From positions 1 to 24,636 of the forward strand of contig CALGPD010000282.1 in the NCBI GenBank assembly GCA_937960625.1: a stretch of 24,636 bases of DNA, in the 5' to 3' direction. The notes beneath the pieces are model-generated. The model was not told the origin of the DNA. It worked only from the letters and a program-made list of their open reading frames with translations, and did no database searches. Below are positions 1 to 6,909 of this stretch, one piece after another. The stretch's first letter is position 1, and each line of letters starts with the position of its first letter. The translations under genes were made by a program, and so were the position numbers. Source of the stretch: an uncultured Spirochaetia bacterium (GTDB lineage: Bacteria > Spirochaetota > CALGPD01).

Positions 1-6
1 TTAAAA

Positions 7-46
7 ACAACGCGTTGTCAAATTTGTTAAATTATGATAACGCGTT
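7..46. promoter_or_regulatory. Paired AACGCGTT palindromes with a possible leftward promoter
   Basis: Two copies of the palindrome AACGCGTT lie at 9-16 and 39-46, 30 bp apart. The first is the core of a perfect 12-bp palindrome (7-18). Read on the minus strand, TTGACA (21 to 16) runs straight into the palindrome as TTGACAACGCGTT, the same 13 bases as in the promoter at 20736-20748. This looks like a -35 box overlapped by an operator, for a gene leaving the window to the left. Its -10 would lie outside the window, so the promoter is incomplete here. The regulator is unknown. Confidence 0.4.
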
Positions 47-52
47 CTTTTT

Positions 53-296
53 TTATCTGGGCTTTCCCGCAAAACAGGGATAGTCATCAATATATATATT
101 AAAAGTAATGCGTTTTTGATTTGATCCGTCCGCGTTCATAATAAAAATTTGATTGGTAATACCTAAATCAAAAGACCGGCTGAATACTATTTTGCCGCCC
201 GATGATAAATCAGGAGATATACACGTTGAGTTTGTACTGAACAAAAAAACAAAAACGAATAAAATATACTTATACAGGGATTTTTTTAAAAAACAT
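53..296 (-). pseudogene. Truncated, frameshifted exported PD40/TolB-type repeat protein
   Basis: The readable frame from about 283 down to 53 encodes a hydrophobic stretch (YILFVFVFLFS) that resembles a signal peptide. It is followed by one beta-propeller repeat of the PD40/TolB kind: SPD, GGKIVFSRS, IFIMNADGSNQKRITF, then DDYPCF where the next repeat would start. The protein stops a few residues later, so the propeller is cut short. An ATG at 296-294 followed by TTT TTT AAA AAA would give a normal signal-peptide start, but it is one base out of frame with the rest: the tract reads T6A7, and six A would join the frames. Without the shift, the only starts in frame are non-ATG codons inside the hydrophobic region, such as TTG at 244. 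It is probably a decayed gene. A sequencing error or slippage in the A tract is possible. Confidence 0.5.
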
Positions 297-671
297 CGGC
301 TTTTTATAAAACACTCCGCAAATAAAAAACACTGCTTTTAAATATTATAATGTTTTGATGCAAAAATTGCAAATTTTATTTTTCTGTTTATTTCTTTAGT
401 TTGTCAATAATTTTTATATTAATTTTTCACTAATGAATACTAATATTAAAAAGAATATAGATAAATTCGCTAATTGATTACATAATCTTCAATATGGGTA
501 TCTGCCTATATTTAGTGTTAGCTAATAAGTATATAGTTGTAAAAATTTTATAACCTATGCTTTAAGCAATAGACATTATATAGTTATGGATAAACTGGAG
601 TTGTTCATTTTTTAATTATTAAAAAATTTTCATTTTTATGATTATTCTTTATATTTTGAAATGGAGATGAA
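297..671. other. AT-rich intergenic region, 375 bp
   Basis: No gene, RNA or clear promoter is recognised here. The only structure seen is a nine-codon frame at 586-615, ATG GAT AAA CTG GAG TTG TTC ATT TTT TAA (MDKLELFIF). It echoes the start of the gene at 672 (MDKNELIFIKK) and may be a remnant of a duplicated gene start, or chance in AT-rich DNA. Confidence 0.4.
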
Positions 672-1214
672 ATGGATAAAAATGAACTAATTTTTATTAA
701 AAAAATGTTTATCAGGGAATTTAATGAAGAGATAAATATCAATAATTTAAATATTCTGCTGGAAAATAGAAATAAAATTGTATTAAGAAGACTTACTCAT
801 CTGGGTAATATCGGGAATAGCCGTTTGACCAAGGAAATAGTTAAACTGTTTTTTCATAACAATATTACCGGGCAAATTTCAGTTTTAATTTCCCTCGGCC
901 AAAAAGAACTATGTAAAAGAGTTCTGCATACTCTTGAAAAAGATATTAATGTTGAAGATGATTTATTCGTTGAAATTTTAAAAACCGCGTTAAAAAATTG
1001 TGTTTACGTTAGGGATGTTTTTGCAAAGCAGACAAAAATGAAGCTGGAGGCAATCTGGAGTTCATTAAAATATTTACCTGATAAGAAAGGAAACAAAATT
1101 GCGCAAATGACTTATGATTATATATTAAATGATGATAGAACTAATAATATTTTGAAAAAAGCAATATTAGAAGCATACGAAAACGTGTATAATTTTAAGA
1201 ATATTGACTTTTAA
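672..1214 (+). CDS. Hypothetical helical protein, 180 aa
   Basis: I do not recognise this protein. The start is well placed: GGAG (663-666) lies five bases before the ATG. The sequence has no signal peptide and no membrane segment. It is rich in Lys, Asn, Leu and Ile and looks almost entirely alpha-helical. A stretch around residues 60-115 (GQISVLISLGQKELCKRVL and following) resembles the paired helices of HEAT-like repeats, but no repeat consensus is secure. It is the only plus-strand gene in the first 12 kb and stands alone between AT-rich gaps, so context gives no hint of function. High Asn/Lys content and isolation fit an accessory or lineage-specific gene. Confidence 0.7.
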   Translation: MDKNELIFIKKMFIREFNEEININNLNILLENRNKIVLRRLTHLGNIGNSRLTKEIVKLFFHNNITGQISVLISLGQKELCKRVLHTLEKDINVEDDLFVEILKTALKNCVYVRDVFAKQTKMKLEAIWSSLKYLPDKKGNKIAQMTYDYILNDDRTNNILKKAILEAYENVYNFKNIDF

Positions 1215-1506
1215 TTTAATAATCTCCGAGGGTTGAGATATTGAAACGGGAATGGTTGTTTTAATAGAAAATCATAATATGAGAAGAATTTTGAAACAGA
1301 TTTTTAGGATTAGTTTAAACCATAATGATGTTTTAATTATTGCTTCAAGTTTTGTTTTTGCCTAGAACCACCCCGGCCGGTTTTGAACATCGAAGTTAAA
1401 TCTGGCTTTAAATTAAAGAATTTTTTTTTAACCGTAAAAAAAAGATAAATCCAAGTAGGGATCACAAACCTGCGTTCCTTAAAAAATATATTTTGCTAAA
1501 AAAAGC
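1215..1506. other. Intergenic region with short open frames and a GC-rich island
   Basis: This is 292 bp between the 672 gene and the 3' end of proA. On the plus strand, 1252-1365 encodes 37 residues (MVVLIENHNMRRILKQIF and on), which faintly resembles the first strand and helix of a response-regulator receiver domain. Its ribosome site is weak. On the minus strand, 1495 to 1337 is open for 52 codons and includes KERRFVIPTWIYLFFTV and MFKTGRGGSRQKQNLKQ, with no good start codon. Inside it lies a GC-rich island at about 1364-1385 with the palindrome CCGGCCGG. None of these can be called a gene. A remnant or a dispersed repeat is possible. Confidence 0.35.
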
Positions 1507-2757
1507 CTAGCTTCTTATTTGTCCGTCACCTTGAATTATCCATTTAACAGTTGTTAATTCTTTTAAACCCATTGGCCCCCGGGCATGAATTTTGTTCGTT
1601 GATATTCCAATTTCTGCGCCGAGTCCGAATTCCTGTCCGTCAGTAAAACGCGTTGATGCGTTTGTATATACTGCGGCAGAGTCAACGTTTTTAAGGAATT
1701 TACGCGCGTTAAAATAATTTTTTGTTAAAATTGAATCACTGTGATGTGAACCGTATGTATTTATAAAGTCAATCGCTTCATCTATTCCTTCAACAACTTT
1801 CGCGCTGATTATTAAATCAAGATATTCTTCAGACCAGTCTTGATCCGTGGCTTTATTAGCTTTTGGATAAACTTTTAAGATTTCACCGTCTCCGCGGATT
1901 TCAACACCTTTTTCAGCAAGCGCGGACAATAATTCTTTTATGAATGAACAGTCTTTTTCAAAGATTATGTTTTCAATAGCATTACATACACCAGGCCGTT
2001 GGGTTTTTGCGTTAATTGCAATATCAATTGCGTTGTCTTGATCAGCGTCATTGCAAACGTAAAGTGTGCAAACACCCTTGTCGTGTTTTACTACAGGTAC
2101 ATGGGAGTTTTCTACTACCATTTTTATCAACGCGCTTCCGCCTCTGGGAACTACGAGGTCTAGATATTCAGGTAGTTTAAGCATTTCATGAACACATTCT
2201 CTGTCTGTGCGGTCAAAAAAGCTTATACAATCTTCAGGCAAACCGTTTTCTTTTAATGCCTGCCTTGCAATGTCAGCGAGAATTGTATTTGAATGAAAAG
2301 CTTCACTTCCCCCGCGTAGTATTGTGCCGTTTCCTGATTTTAAACAAAGCGCTGCTGCATCAATAGTTACATTAGGCCGGGATTCATATATTATTCCAAT
2401 TGTTCCAATAGGAACGCGTACTTTACCAATATCAAGGCCGTTTTCAAGAGTATATTGTTCATCCATTAAGCCAACAGGGTCTTTTAATGAAATTATTGTA
2501 TTAACCCCTTCAATCATTGATTCAACGCGTTTGTCGTTTAATATGAGACGGTCTATCAACGCATCGTTTAAACCTTTTTCTTTACCGGCTTTAACGTCTA
2601 TTTCATTTGCTTCTTTAATCTCTTTAGTTTTAGACTTGAGCAAATCAGCAATAGTTGATAATACGTTGTTTTTAGTTTTAGTATCTGTTTTTGCAAGAAT
2701 GCGCGAAGCTTGTTTTGTTTTTTCCGCTACAGAAATAACGTAATCTTTAATACTCAT
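1507..2757 (-). CDS. proA: Gamma-glutamyl phosphate reductase (glutamate-5-semialdehyde dehydrogenase)
   Basis: It reduces gamma-glutamyl phosphate to glutamate-5-semialdehyde with NADPH, the second step of proline synthesis in the cytoplasm. The 416-residue length is normal for the family. Visible landmarks are the N-terminal helical region, a nucleotide-binding fold with VPIGTIGIIYESRPNVT (115-131), the signature VPRGGSALI (203-211), the catalytic cysteine at 258 in KTQRPGVCNA, and the closing HARGPMGL near residue 393. The start ATG overlaps the stop of the preceding isomerase gene as ATGA, with GAGGG a few bases upstream, so translation is probably coupled. It is the last gene of the lysC - murI - isomerase - proA run. 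The partner kinase ProB is not in the window. Confidence 0.97.
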   Translation of the reverse strand: MSIKDYVISVAEKTKQASRILAKTDTKTKNNVLSTIADLLKSKTKEIKEANEIDVKAGKEKGLNDALIDRLILNDKRVESMIEGVNTIISLKDPVGLMDEQYTLENGLDIGKVRVPIGTIGIIYESRPNVTIDAAALCLKSGNGTILRGGSEAFHSNTILADIARQALKENGLPEDCISFFDRTDRECVHEMLKLPEYLDLVVPRGGSALIKMVVENSHVPVVKHDKGVCTLYVCNDADQDNAIDIAINAKTQRPGVCNAIENIIFEKDCSFIKELLSALAEKGVEIRGDGEILKVYPKANKATDQDWSEEYLDLIISAKVVEGIDEAIDFINTYGSHHSDSILTKNYFNARKFLKNVDSAAVYTNASTRFTDGQEFGLGAEIGISTNKIHARGPMGLKELTTVKWIIQGDGQIRS

Positions 2758-3821
2758 TCAGATACCCTCAGCCTGTCGTATTTAATTTTAATCAGCCTTA
2801 CTCGATATTGTTTATTAATCCAGTCCTTTAATAATACTTTTCCTCTTTGGGAATAAATAAACCTTTTAATTATATTTTTAACCTCTACATAAGGCCTTAG
2901 TTGTTTTTCTTTTTTATCAACAACTTTTAATATAATTCTTTTATTTCCATCTATGATAACCTTACTTACCCCGCCTTTTCCTAATGTGAAAGCGTATTTA
3001 ACATATTTTGGAAATAAAGATTTTAATTCTCCTTTTTTTAAAAATTGATTAGAAATAAATCCGCTATTTGATTTATAAGCTTCTGAGGCATACTTATTTA
3101 CAAGGCCTGTAAAGCTCTCGCCTGATTTCGCTGATTTCACAATGGATTTTAATTTTTTTTCGGTTTTTTCCAATTCATCGAAATCGGCGTTCTCTTTTAA
3201 CTTTATAACGAGATGCTGAAGCTTTACTTTTGGCGGACCATAAAAGTATTTTGGATTATTCTTATAAAACTTTTTCATTTCCGCTTCAGATGCTTTACCT
3301 AACTTGCTTCTATATTTACTTCGTATTAAATGGCTTTTTGCTCTATTTATTAACATTAACTTTCTGAAATAAAGTCTTACTTGATTTATATTTTCAACAT
3401 GACCCATCATTCTAACGCGGCTGACAGCTAAAACTAGTTCATCGTCACTCTCAATGTTATATTGAGATTTAATATCATGCAGCCGTTTTGAAACTTGAGC
3501 TTCAGAAACTTCAAGCTGATTTTTTTTAGCATAGATTAAATAGAAGATATCTTCCATTGTTCTTTTTAACATAATTTTTTTTGTTTCAAAATTAAAACTT
3601 GGTATATTTTGCCGTGTGCTTTTTAATACATATGACCACTTTGCAAATTCCCTTTGAACATCAGAAAACAAAATTACTTCTTCATCAACCGTAGCAACGA
3701 TAAAGTTGGCAGCACCTCTTATTCCACTGGTTTTTGGTAATTCAGGTAATTTTTTCTCACCGGTGAATAATCCCGTTGTAAATATGATTAGTAATAAAAT
3801 TACTATAATGTTTTTTTTCAT
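2754..3821 (-). CDS. SurA-like periplasmic peptidyl-prolyl isomerase (parvulin family)
   Basis: This is a likely exported folding chaperone with proline isomerase activity, acting on outer-membrane or secreted proteins. Residues 1-20 form a signal peptide (MKKN, then IIVILLLIIFTTGLF). Residues about 38-185 match the SurA N-terminal layout: a FIVATVDEEVILFSDVQRE opening, then helices. Residues about 198-303 form one parvulin domain beginning VKLQHLVIKL, with SGFISNQFLKKGEL and ending RIILKVVDKK. The second conserved histidine of active parvulins (usually near the last strand) appears to be replaced (NKRIILKV), so catalysis may be weak. There is one parvulin domain, against two in E. coli SurA. 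The start overlaps the murI stop (ATGA) and its own stop overlaps the proA start, which firmly places it inside the operon. Confidence 0.85.
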   Translation of the reverse strand: MKKNIIVILLLIIFTTGLFTGEKKLPELPKTSGIRGAANFIVATVDEEVILFSDVQREFAKWSYVLKSTRQNIPSFNFETKKIMLKRTMEDIFYLIYAKKNQLEVSEAQVSKRLHDIKSQYNIESDDELVLAVSRVRMMGHVENINQVRLYFRKLMLINRAKSHLIRSKYRSKLGKASEAEMKKFYKNNPKYFYGPPKVKLQHLVIKLKENADFDELEKTEKKLKSIVKSAKSGESFTGLVNKYASEAYKSNSGFISNQFLKKGELKSLFPKYVKYAFTLGKGGVSKVIIDGNKRIILKVVDKKEKQLRPYVEVKNIIKRFIYSQRGKVLLKDWINKQYRVRLIKIKYDRLRVSE

Positions 3822-4627
3822 AACTCATCTCCAAATTCACTAATATTGATTATATTAATCTCTTTTCCAATTATCCTATATGCAAGTTGTTTAAATCCTT
3901 TGGTAATATCATTTACATAGTATTCATGGACAACTTTATTGTTTTTATCTGCAATCAAGCCATTATTATTTAATATTTCATAAACTTTAGAGGCTGTGGC
4001 ATTTGCAGAATCTATAACTTTAACACCGGAAATCTCTTGTTCTATCACTTTTTTAATTAACGGATAATGTGTACAGCCTAATACAAGAGCATCTATACTC
4101 TTTCCGTTTTTAAAATAATCCATATATTCTCTTATGACAAGCCTTGTTGCTTGTTTATCAAGCCAATTTTCTTCAATTAAAGGCACAAGCAATGGAGTAG
4201 GCTGTTGGAATATCTTTGCCCCGGGTTTTAATTTTAATATTGCTTTTTCATAAGCCCCGGAACTAATTGTTCTCGTTGTACCGATTACTCCGATTTTAAA
4301 TTTTTCAGAATTGCAGACTGCTGTTTCAGCTCCGGGATTTACTACACCGATAACGGGTATATTCGTATGATTTTTAATATCATCAAGAGCAATACTCGAT
4401 GCAGAGTTACACGCAACGACTATCATTTTTACTTTTTTACTTAGTAAAAACTTTGTGTTTTCAATTGAAAACTCTTTAATTGCCTTTGCGCTTTTATTTC
4501 CATAAGGTAAATGAACTAAATCCCCAAAATATATAATTCTTTCATTAGGGAGTTTATCCATTATTGACTTAGCTACAGTTAATCCGCCAATGCCTGAATC
4601 AAAAACACCGATTGGCGCGTCACTCAT
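3818..4627 (-). CDS. murI: Glutamate racemase
   Basis: It interconverts L- and D-glutamate in the cytoplasm and supplies D-glutamate for peptidoglycan. The protein has 269 residues from the start chosen here. It shows the family opening GVFDSGIGGLTV (Asp10, Ser11), the first catalytic cysteine at 73 in VVACNSAS and the second at 185 in LGCTHYPLI. I chose the ATG at 4627 because GGAG lies six bases before it. An in-frame ATG at 4654 would add nine residues (MTALNLELK) but has no ribosome site and would lie deeper inside lysC. The gene overlaps the lysC stop by eight bases and the next gene by four. The organism therefore makes its own cell wall. Confidence 0.96.
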   Translation of the reverse strand: MSDAPIGVFDSGIGGLTVAKSIMDKLPNERIIYFGDLVHLPYGNKSAKAIKEFSIENTKFLLSKKVKMIVVACNSASSIALDDIKNHTNIPVIGVVNPGAETAVCNSEKFKIGVIGTTRTISSGAYEKAILKLKPGAKIFQQPTPLLVPLIEENWLDKQATRLVIREYMDYFKNGKSIDALVLGCTHYPLIKKVIEQEISGVKVIDSANATASKVYEILNNNGLIADKNNKVVHEYYVNDITKGFKQLAYRIIGKEINIINISEFGDEL

Positions 4628-5855
4628 TTTCAACTCCAAGTTTAAAGCCGTCATGCAAAATTTTTACTGCTTTATCAGCTTCTTCAAGGTCAATTACAAC
4701 GGAAATTTTAATTTCAGATGTTGTAATCATTTGAATATTAATTGAAGCCTGTGATAATAATTCAAACATTTTTGATGCCACACCTGCATGGCTGCGCATT
4801 CCAATACCTACTATTGAAACAATAGCAATATTATCATGAACAGTTACAGCTTTACCTTTTAATTCCGAGTTAATTTTTTCTAATATTTCAACTGTAGTTG
4901 ATAATTCTTTCTTGGGTACGGTAAATGAAATATCATTAACCGGAATGTCATTATCTACTTTAAAAGAACTTTGTACAATTACATTTACGCTTATTTTTTC
5001 CTGTGCAAGTTCAGAAAATATTCTTGCAGCAATTCCCGGCCTATCGGGAATTCCTTCTATTGTTACACGGGCTTCATCTTTTTTACTCGTTATTCCCGAT
5101 ACAACTGTTTCTTCCATATTTTTGTAATCCTCCACTACCATAGTACCGTGTTCATCACTGAAAGAAGAACGTACTTCAAGCGGTACTTTGTATTTTTTTG
5201 CAAATTCTACGCTACGGGAATGAAGCACTTTAGCTCCAAGTGCAGCCAATTCTAATATCTCATCATAACTTATATGTTTTAGTTTCCTGGCATTTTTTAT
5301 TATGCGCGGGTCTGCGGTGTATATTCCATCAACATCAGTATAAATATCGCATTTTTCAGCTTTTAAAGCAGCAGCAACAGCAACGGCTGATGTATCAGAA
5401 CCGCCTCTGCCCAAAGTCGTTATATTCATATTTTCATCAACGCCTTGAAAACCCGCAATAATTACTACTTTACCTTGATTTAACGAATCCATAATTGTAT
5501 CCGTTTCGATTTTCATGATTTTAGCTTTTGTATGTGTTTTATCCGTAAAAATACCAACCTGTGAAGCTGTCATTGAAATAGCATGATGCCCCATGTGTTC
5601 CAATGACATAGCGAGTAGGGCAATGGATACCTGTTCGCCCGTAGCAACGAGCATGTCAAGTTCTCTTTTTGAAGGTGTGTCTGTAACTTCAAAAGCAAGG
5701 TTTAACAAACGGTCGGTTTCGCCTGCCATTGCGCTGGAAATAACAACAACGTGGTATCCGTTATTTATTTCGTTAATCACTTTTTTCGCAACGTTTTTTA
5801 TACGTTCAACGTTAGCAACTGACGTTCCGCCGAATTTTTGTACTATTACCTTCAA
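4620..5855 (-). CDS. lysC: Aspartate kinase with two ACT domains
   Basis: It phosphorylates aspartate to beta-aspartyl phosphate, the entry to lysine/diaminopimelate, threonine and methionine. The 411-residue chain has the kinase opening KFGGTSV (7-13), TLGRGGSD (147-154) and YTDVDGIYTADPR (172-184). Two C-terminal ACT domains follow, at about 263-330 and 343-405, the second with MITTSEIKISVV, typical of lysine or threonine feedback binding. I chose a TTG start at 5855, giving MKVIVQKFGG, because GAGG lies six bases upstream. A TTG four codons earlier (5867) has no ribosome site. It is the first gene of the operon, followed by murI with an eight-base overlap. No lysine riboswitch was recognised in the leader. 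Confidence 0.96.
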   Translation of the reverse strand: MKVIVQKFGGTSVANVERIKNVAKKVINEINNGYHVVVISSAMAGETDRLLNLAFEVTDTPSKRELDMLVATGEQVSIALLAMSLEHMGHHAISMTASQVGIFTDKTHTKAKIMKIETDTIMDSLNQGKVVIIAGFQGVDENMNITTLGRGGSDTSAVAVAAALKAEKCDIYTDVDGIYTADPRIIKNARKLKHISYDEILELAALGAKVLHSRSVEFAKKYKVPLEVRSSFSDEHGTMVVEDYKNMEETVVSGITSKKDEARVTIEGIPDRPGIAARIFSELAQEKISVNVIVQSSFKVDNDIPVNDISFTVPKKELSTTVEILEKINSELKGKAVTVHDNIAIVSIVGIGMRSHAGVASKMFELLSQASINIQMITTSEIKISVVIDLEEADKAVKILHDGFKLGVENE

Positions 5856-5930
5856 TTTATTCCTCAATCATTCAAGTATTAACAGAGTTTTTACAAAAAT
5901 ACCCTGAATTCTGAAAACATAAATTTAACG

Positions 5931-5975
5931 ATAAATGCTCTAATTGTAAAATTATTTTTAATTTAAAGCATTTAT
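5931..5975. other. Inverted repeat upstream of lysC
   Basis: ATAAATGCT (5931-5939) and its exact reverse complement AGCATTTAT (5967-5975) are separated by 27 AT-rich bases. It lies 76-120 bases before the lysC start on the coding strand. It could be an RNA hairpin in the lysC leader or an operator. No known riboswitch core is seen, so its role is open. The 300-odd bases further right hold the repeat element at 6007-6282 and no gene. Confidence 0.3.
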
Positions 5976-6006
5976 AAAATGTTGATAAGAACGTGACTTT
6001 CTATTT

Positions 6007-6282
6007 ACGTGAAATTCGATTTAAAAAAATTACCGCAATTTTCCAAAGTTTTATGTCACTGCGAGGAACACAAGTGACGAAGCAGTCTCGTTGGAAAAGC
6101 TGCGCCTAATGAGACTGCTTCGCTGGCGCCCGCAGGAGACTTTGCCCAAAAGTATTTTTTCCTCGAATGGCTTAAGCTAAGGTCACCTGCGAGGAGCGAA
6201 TGTGACGAAACAATCTTTTCGATTTATTAAAAATCATATACTTCGAAAAAAATAAATTTATAATTTAAATCGAAATTCACGT
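6007..6282. mobile_element. 276-bp MITE-like element with terminal inverted repeats
   Basis: The ends are 19-bp inverted repeats with one mismatch: ACGTGAAATTCGATTTAAA (6007-6025) and TTTAAATCGAAATTCACGT (6264-6282). Inside, CGAAGCAGTCTC (6078-6089) is matched by GAGACTGCTTCG (6111-6122), and a direct copy of the same theme follows at about 6184-6216 (CTGCGAGGAGCGAATGTGACGAAACAATC). The core resembles a GCGAGGAGCGAAGCGACGAAGCAATCTC-type intergenic repeat that I recall from several unrelated bacterial groups. It has no open frame. The core is richer in G+C than its surroundings. No clear target duplication is visible at the ends. A non-autonomous element or a palindromic repeat nested in a longer inverted repeat both fit. 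Confidence 0.65.
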
Positions 6283-6327
6283 TATGAAATAAAATCTGAT
6301 ATCTGTTAATTGAATTGTTTAGTTTTA

Positions 6328-6750
6328 TTACCGGTATTTGATGAATTTTAACTCTGTTCCTACCGAAGGAGTAAAATCAAAAGCCATTTCATCTGCAAAT
6401 TGCTCCATTAGAAAAACACCAATTCCGTGGTCCTGAACATCGTCCAAATCCCTGCTTTTAATTTTTTCAGGGGAAACTTTTTTACCGTAATCTCTTATTG
6501 CGACTTCCAGCCTGTCATCAAATATATAAAAGTAGACAAAAATTGCTTTGTTGGTTTTGCCTTCATAAGCATGCTGAATAATATTGTTAACAGCTTCATT
6601 TACAGCAAGTTTTAGTTCCTGAGTTTTTTGAGTATCAAAGTTAACTTTATCACATACCTCGCCAACAATATTTCTAAGTCGTGAAATATATTTAGGATGA
6701 CTCGGTATTTTGATACGTATAATTTCACTGTCATTTGGTGAAAAAGGCAT
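6328..6750 (-). CDS. RsbW/SpoIIAB-like anti-sigma factor serine kinase
   Basis: This is a stand-alone GHKL ATPase domain of 140 residues, the size and form of anti-sigma or anti-anti-sigma kinases that bind a sigma factor and phosphorylate an STAS partner. The N box is at 45-62 (ELKLAVNEAVNNIIQHAY, Asn51 and Asn55), the G1 box at 85-91 (IRDYGKK, Asp87) and the G2 box at 107-120 (DHGIGVFLMEQFAD). A ribosome site AGGAG lies 11 bases before the ATG, a little far. No STAS protein, phosphatase or sigma factor is adjacent, so its partners must be encoded elsewhere. It stands alone between the repeat element and a 159-bp AT-rich gap before cimA. Confidence 0.85.
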   Translation of the reverse strand: MPFSPNDSEIIRIKIPSHPKYISRLRNIVGEVCDKVNFDTQKTQELKLAVNEAVNNIIQHAYEGKTNKAIFVYFYIFDDRLEVAIRDYGKKVSPEKIKSRDLDDVQDHGIGVFLMEQFADEMAFDFTPSVGTELKFIKYR

Positions 6751-6909
6751 GCCCGTTTTTACTCCTAGATTATTGCTTATTTAACAATATTCACTCTATA
6801 ATATTATTATAAATTTAGTTTATTGATAATGTAAATTACTTTTTTTAAATAATTAAAATAAATTAAATTTTTTACTCAATAATAAAAAAAACTGTAATAA
6901 ATATGCATT

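Noticed and set aside
1252..1365. 37-residue plus-strand frame resembling the first part of a receiver domain
   Set aside because: Too short, weak ribosome site, no phosphoacceptor aspartate, and the resemblance is loose.
1364..1410. Similarity to the 5S rRNA loop (GAACATCGAAGTTAA)
   Set aside because: Only about 15 bases resemble the conserved GAAC-GAAGTTAA region. The flanks do not fold into the 5S helices and the rest of the molecule is missing.
5856..6006. Possible lysine riboswitch before lysC
   Set aside because: No L-box core was found. Only one 9-bp inverted repeat is present.
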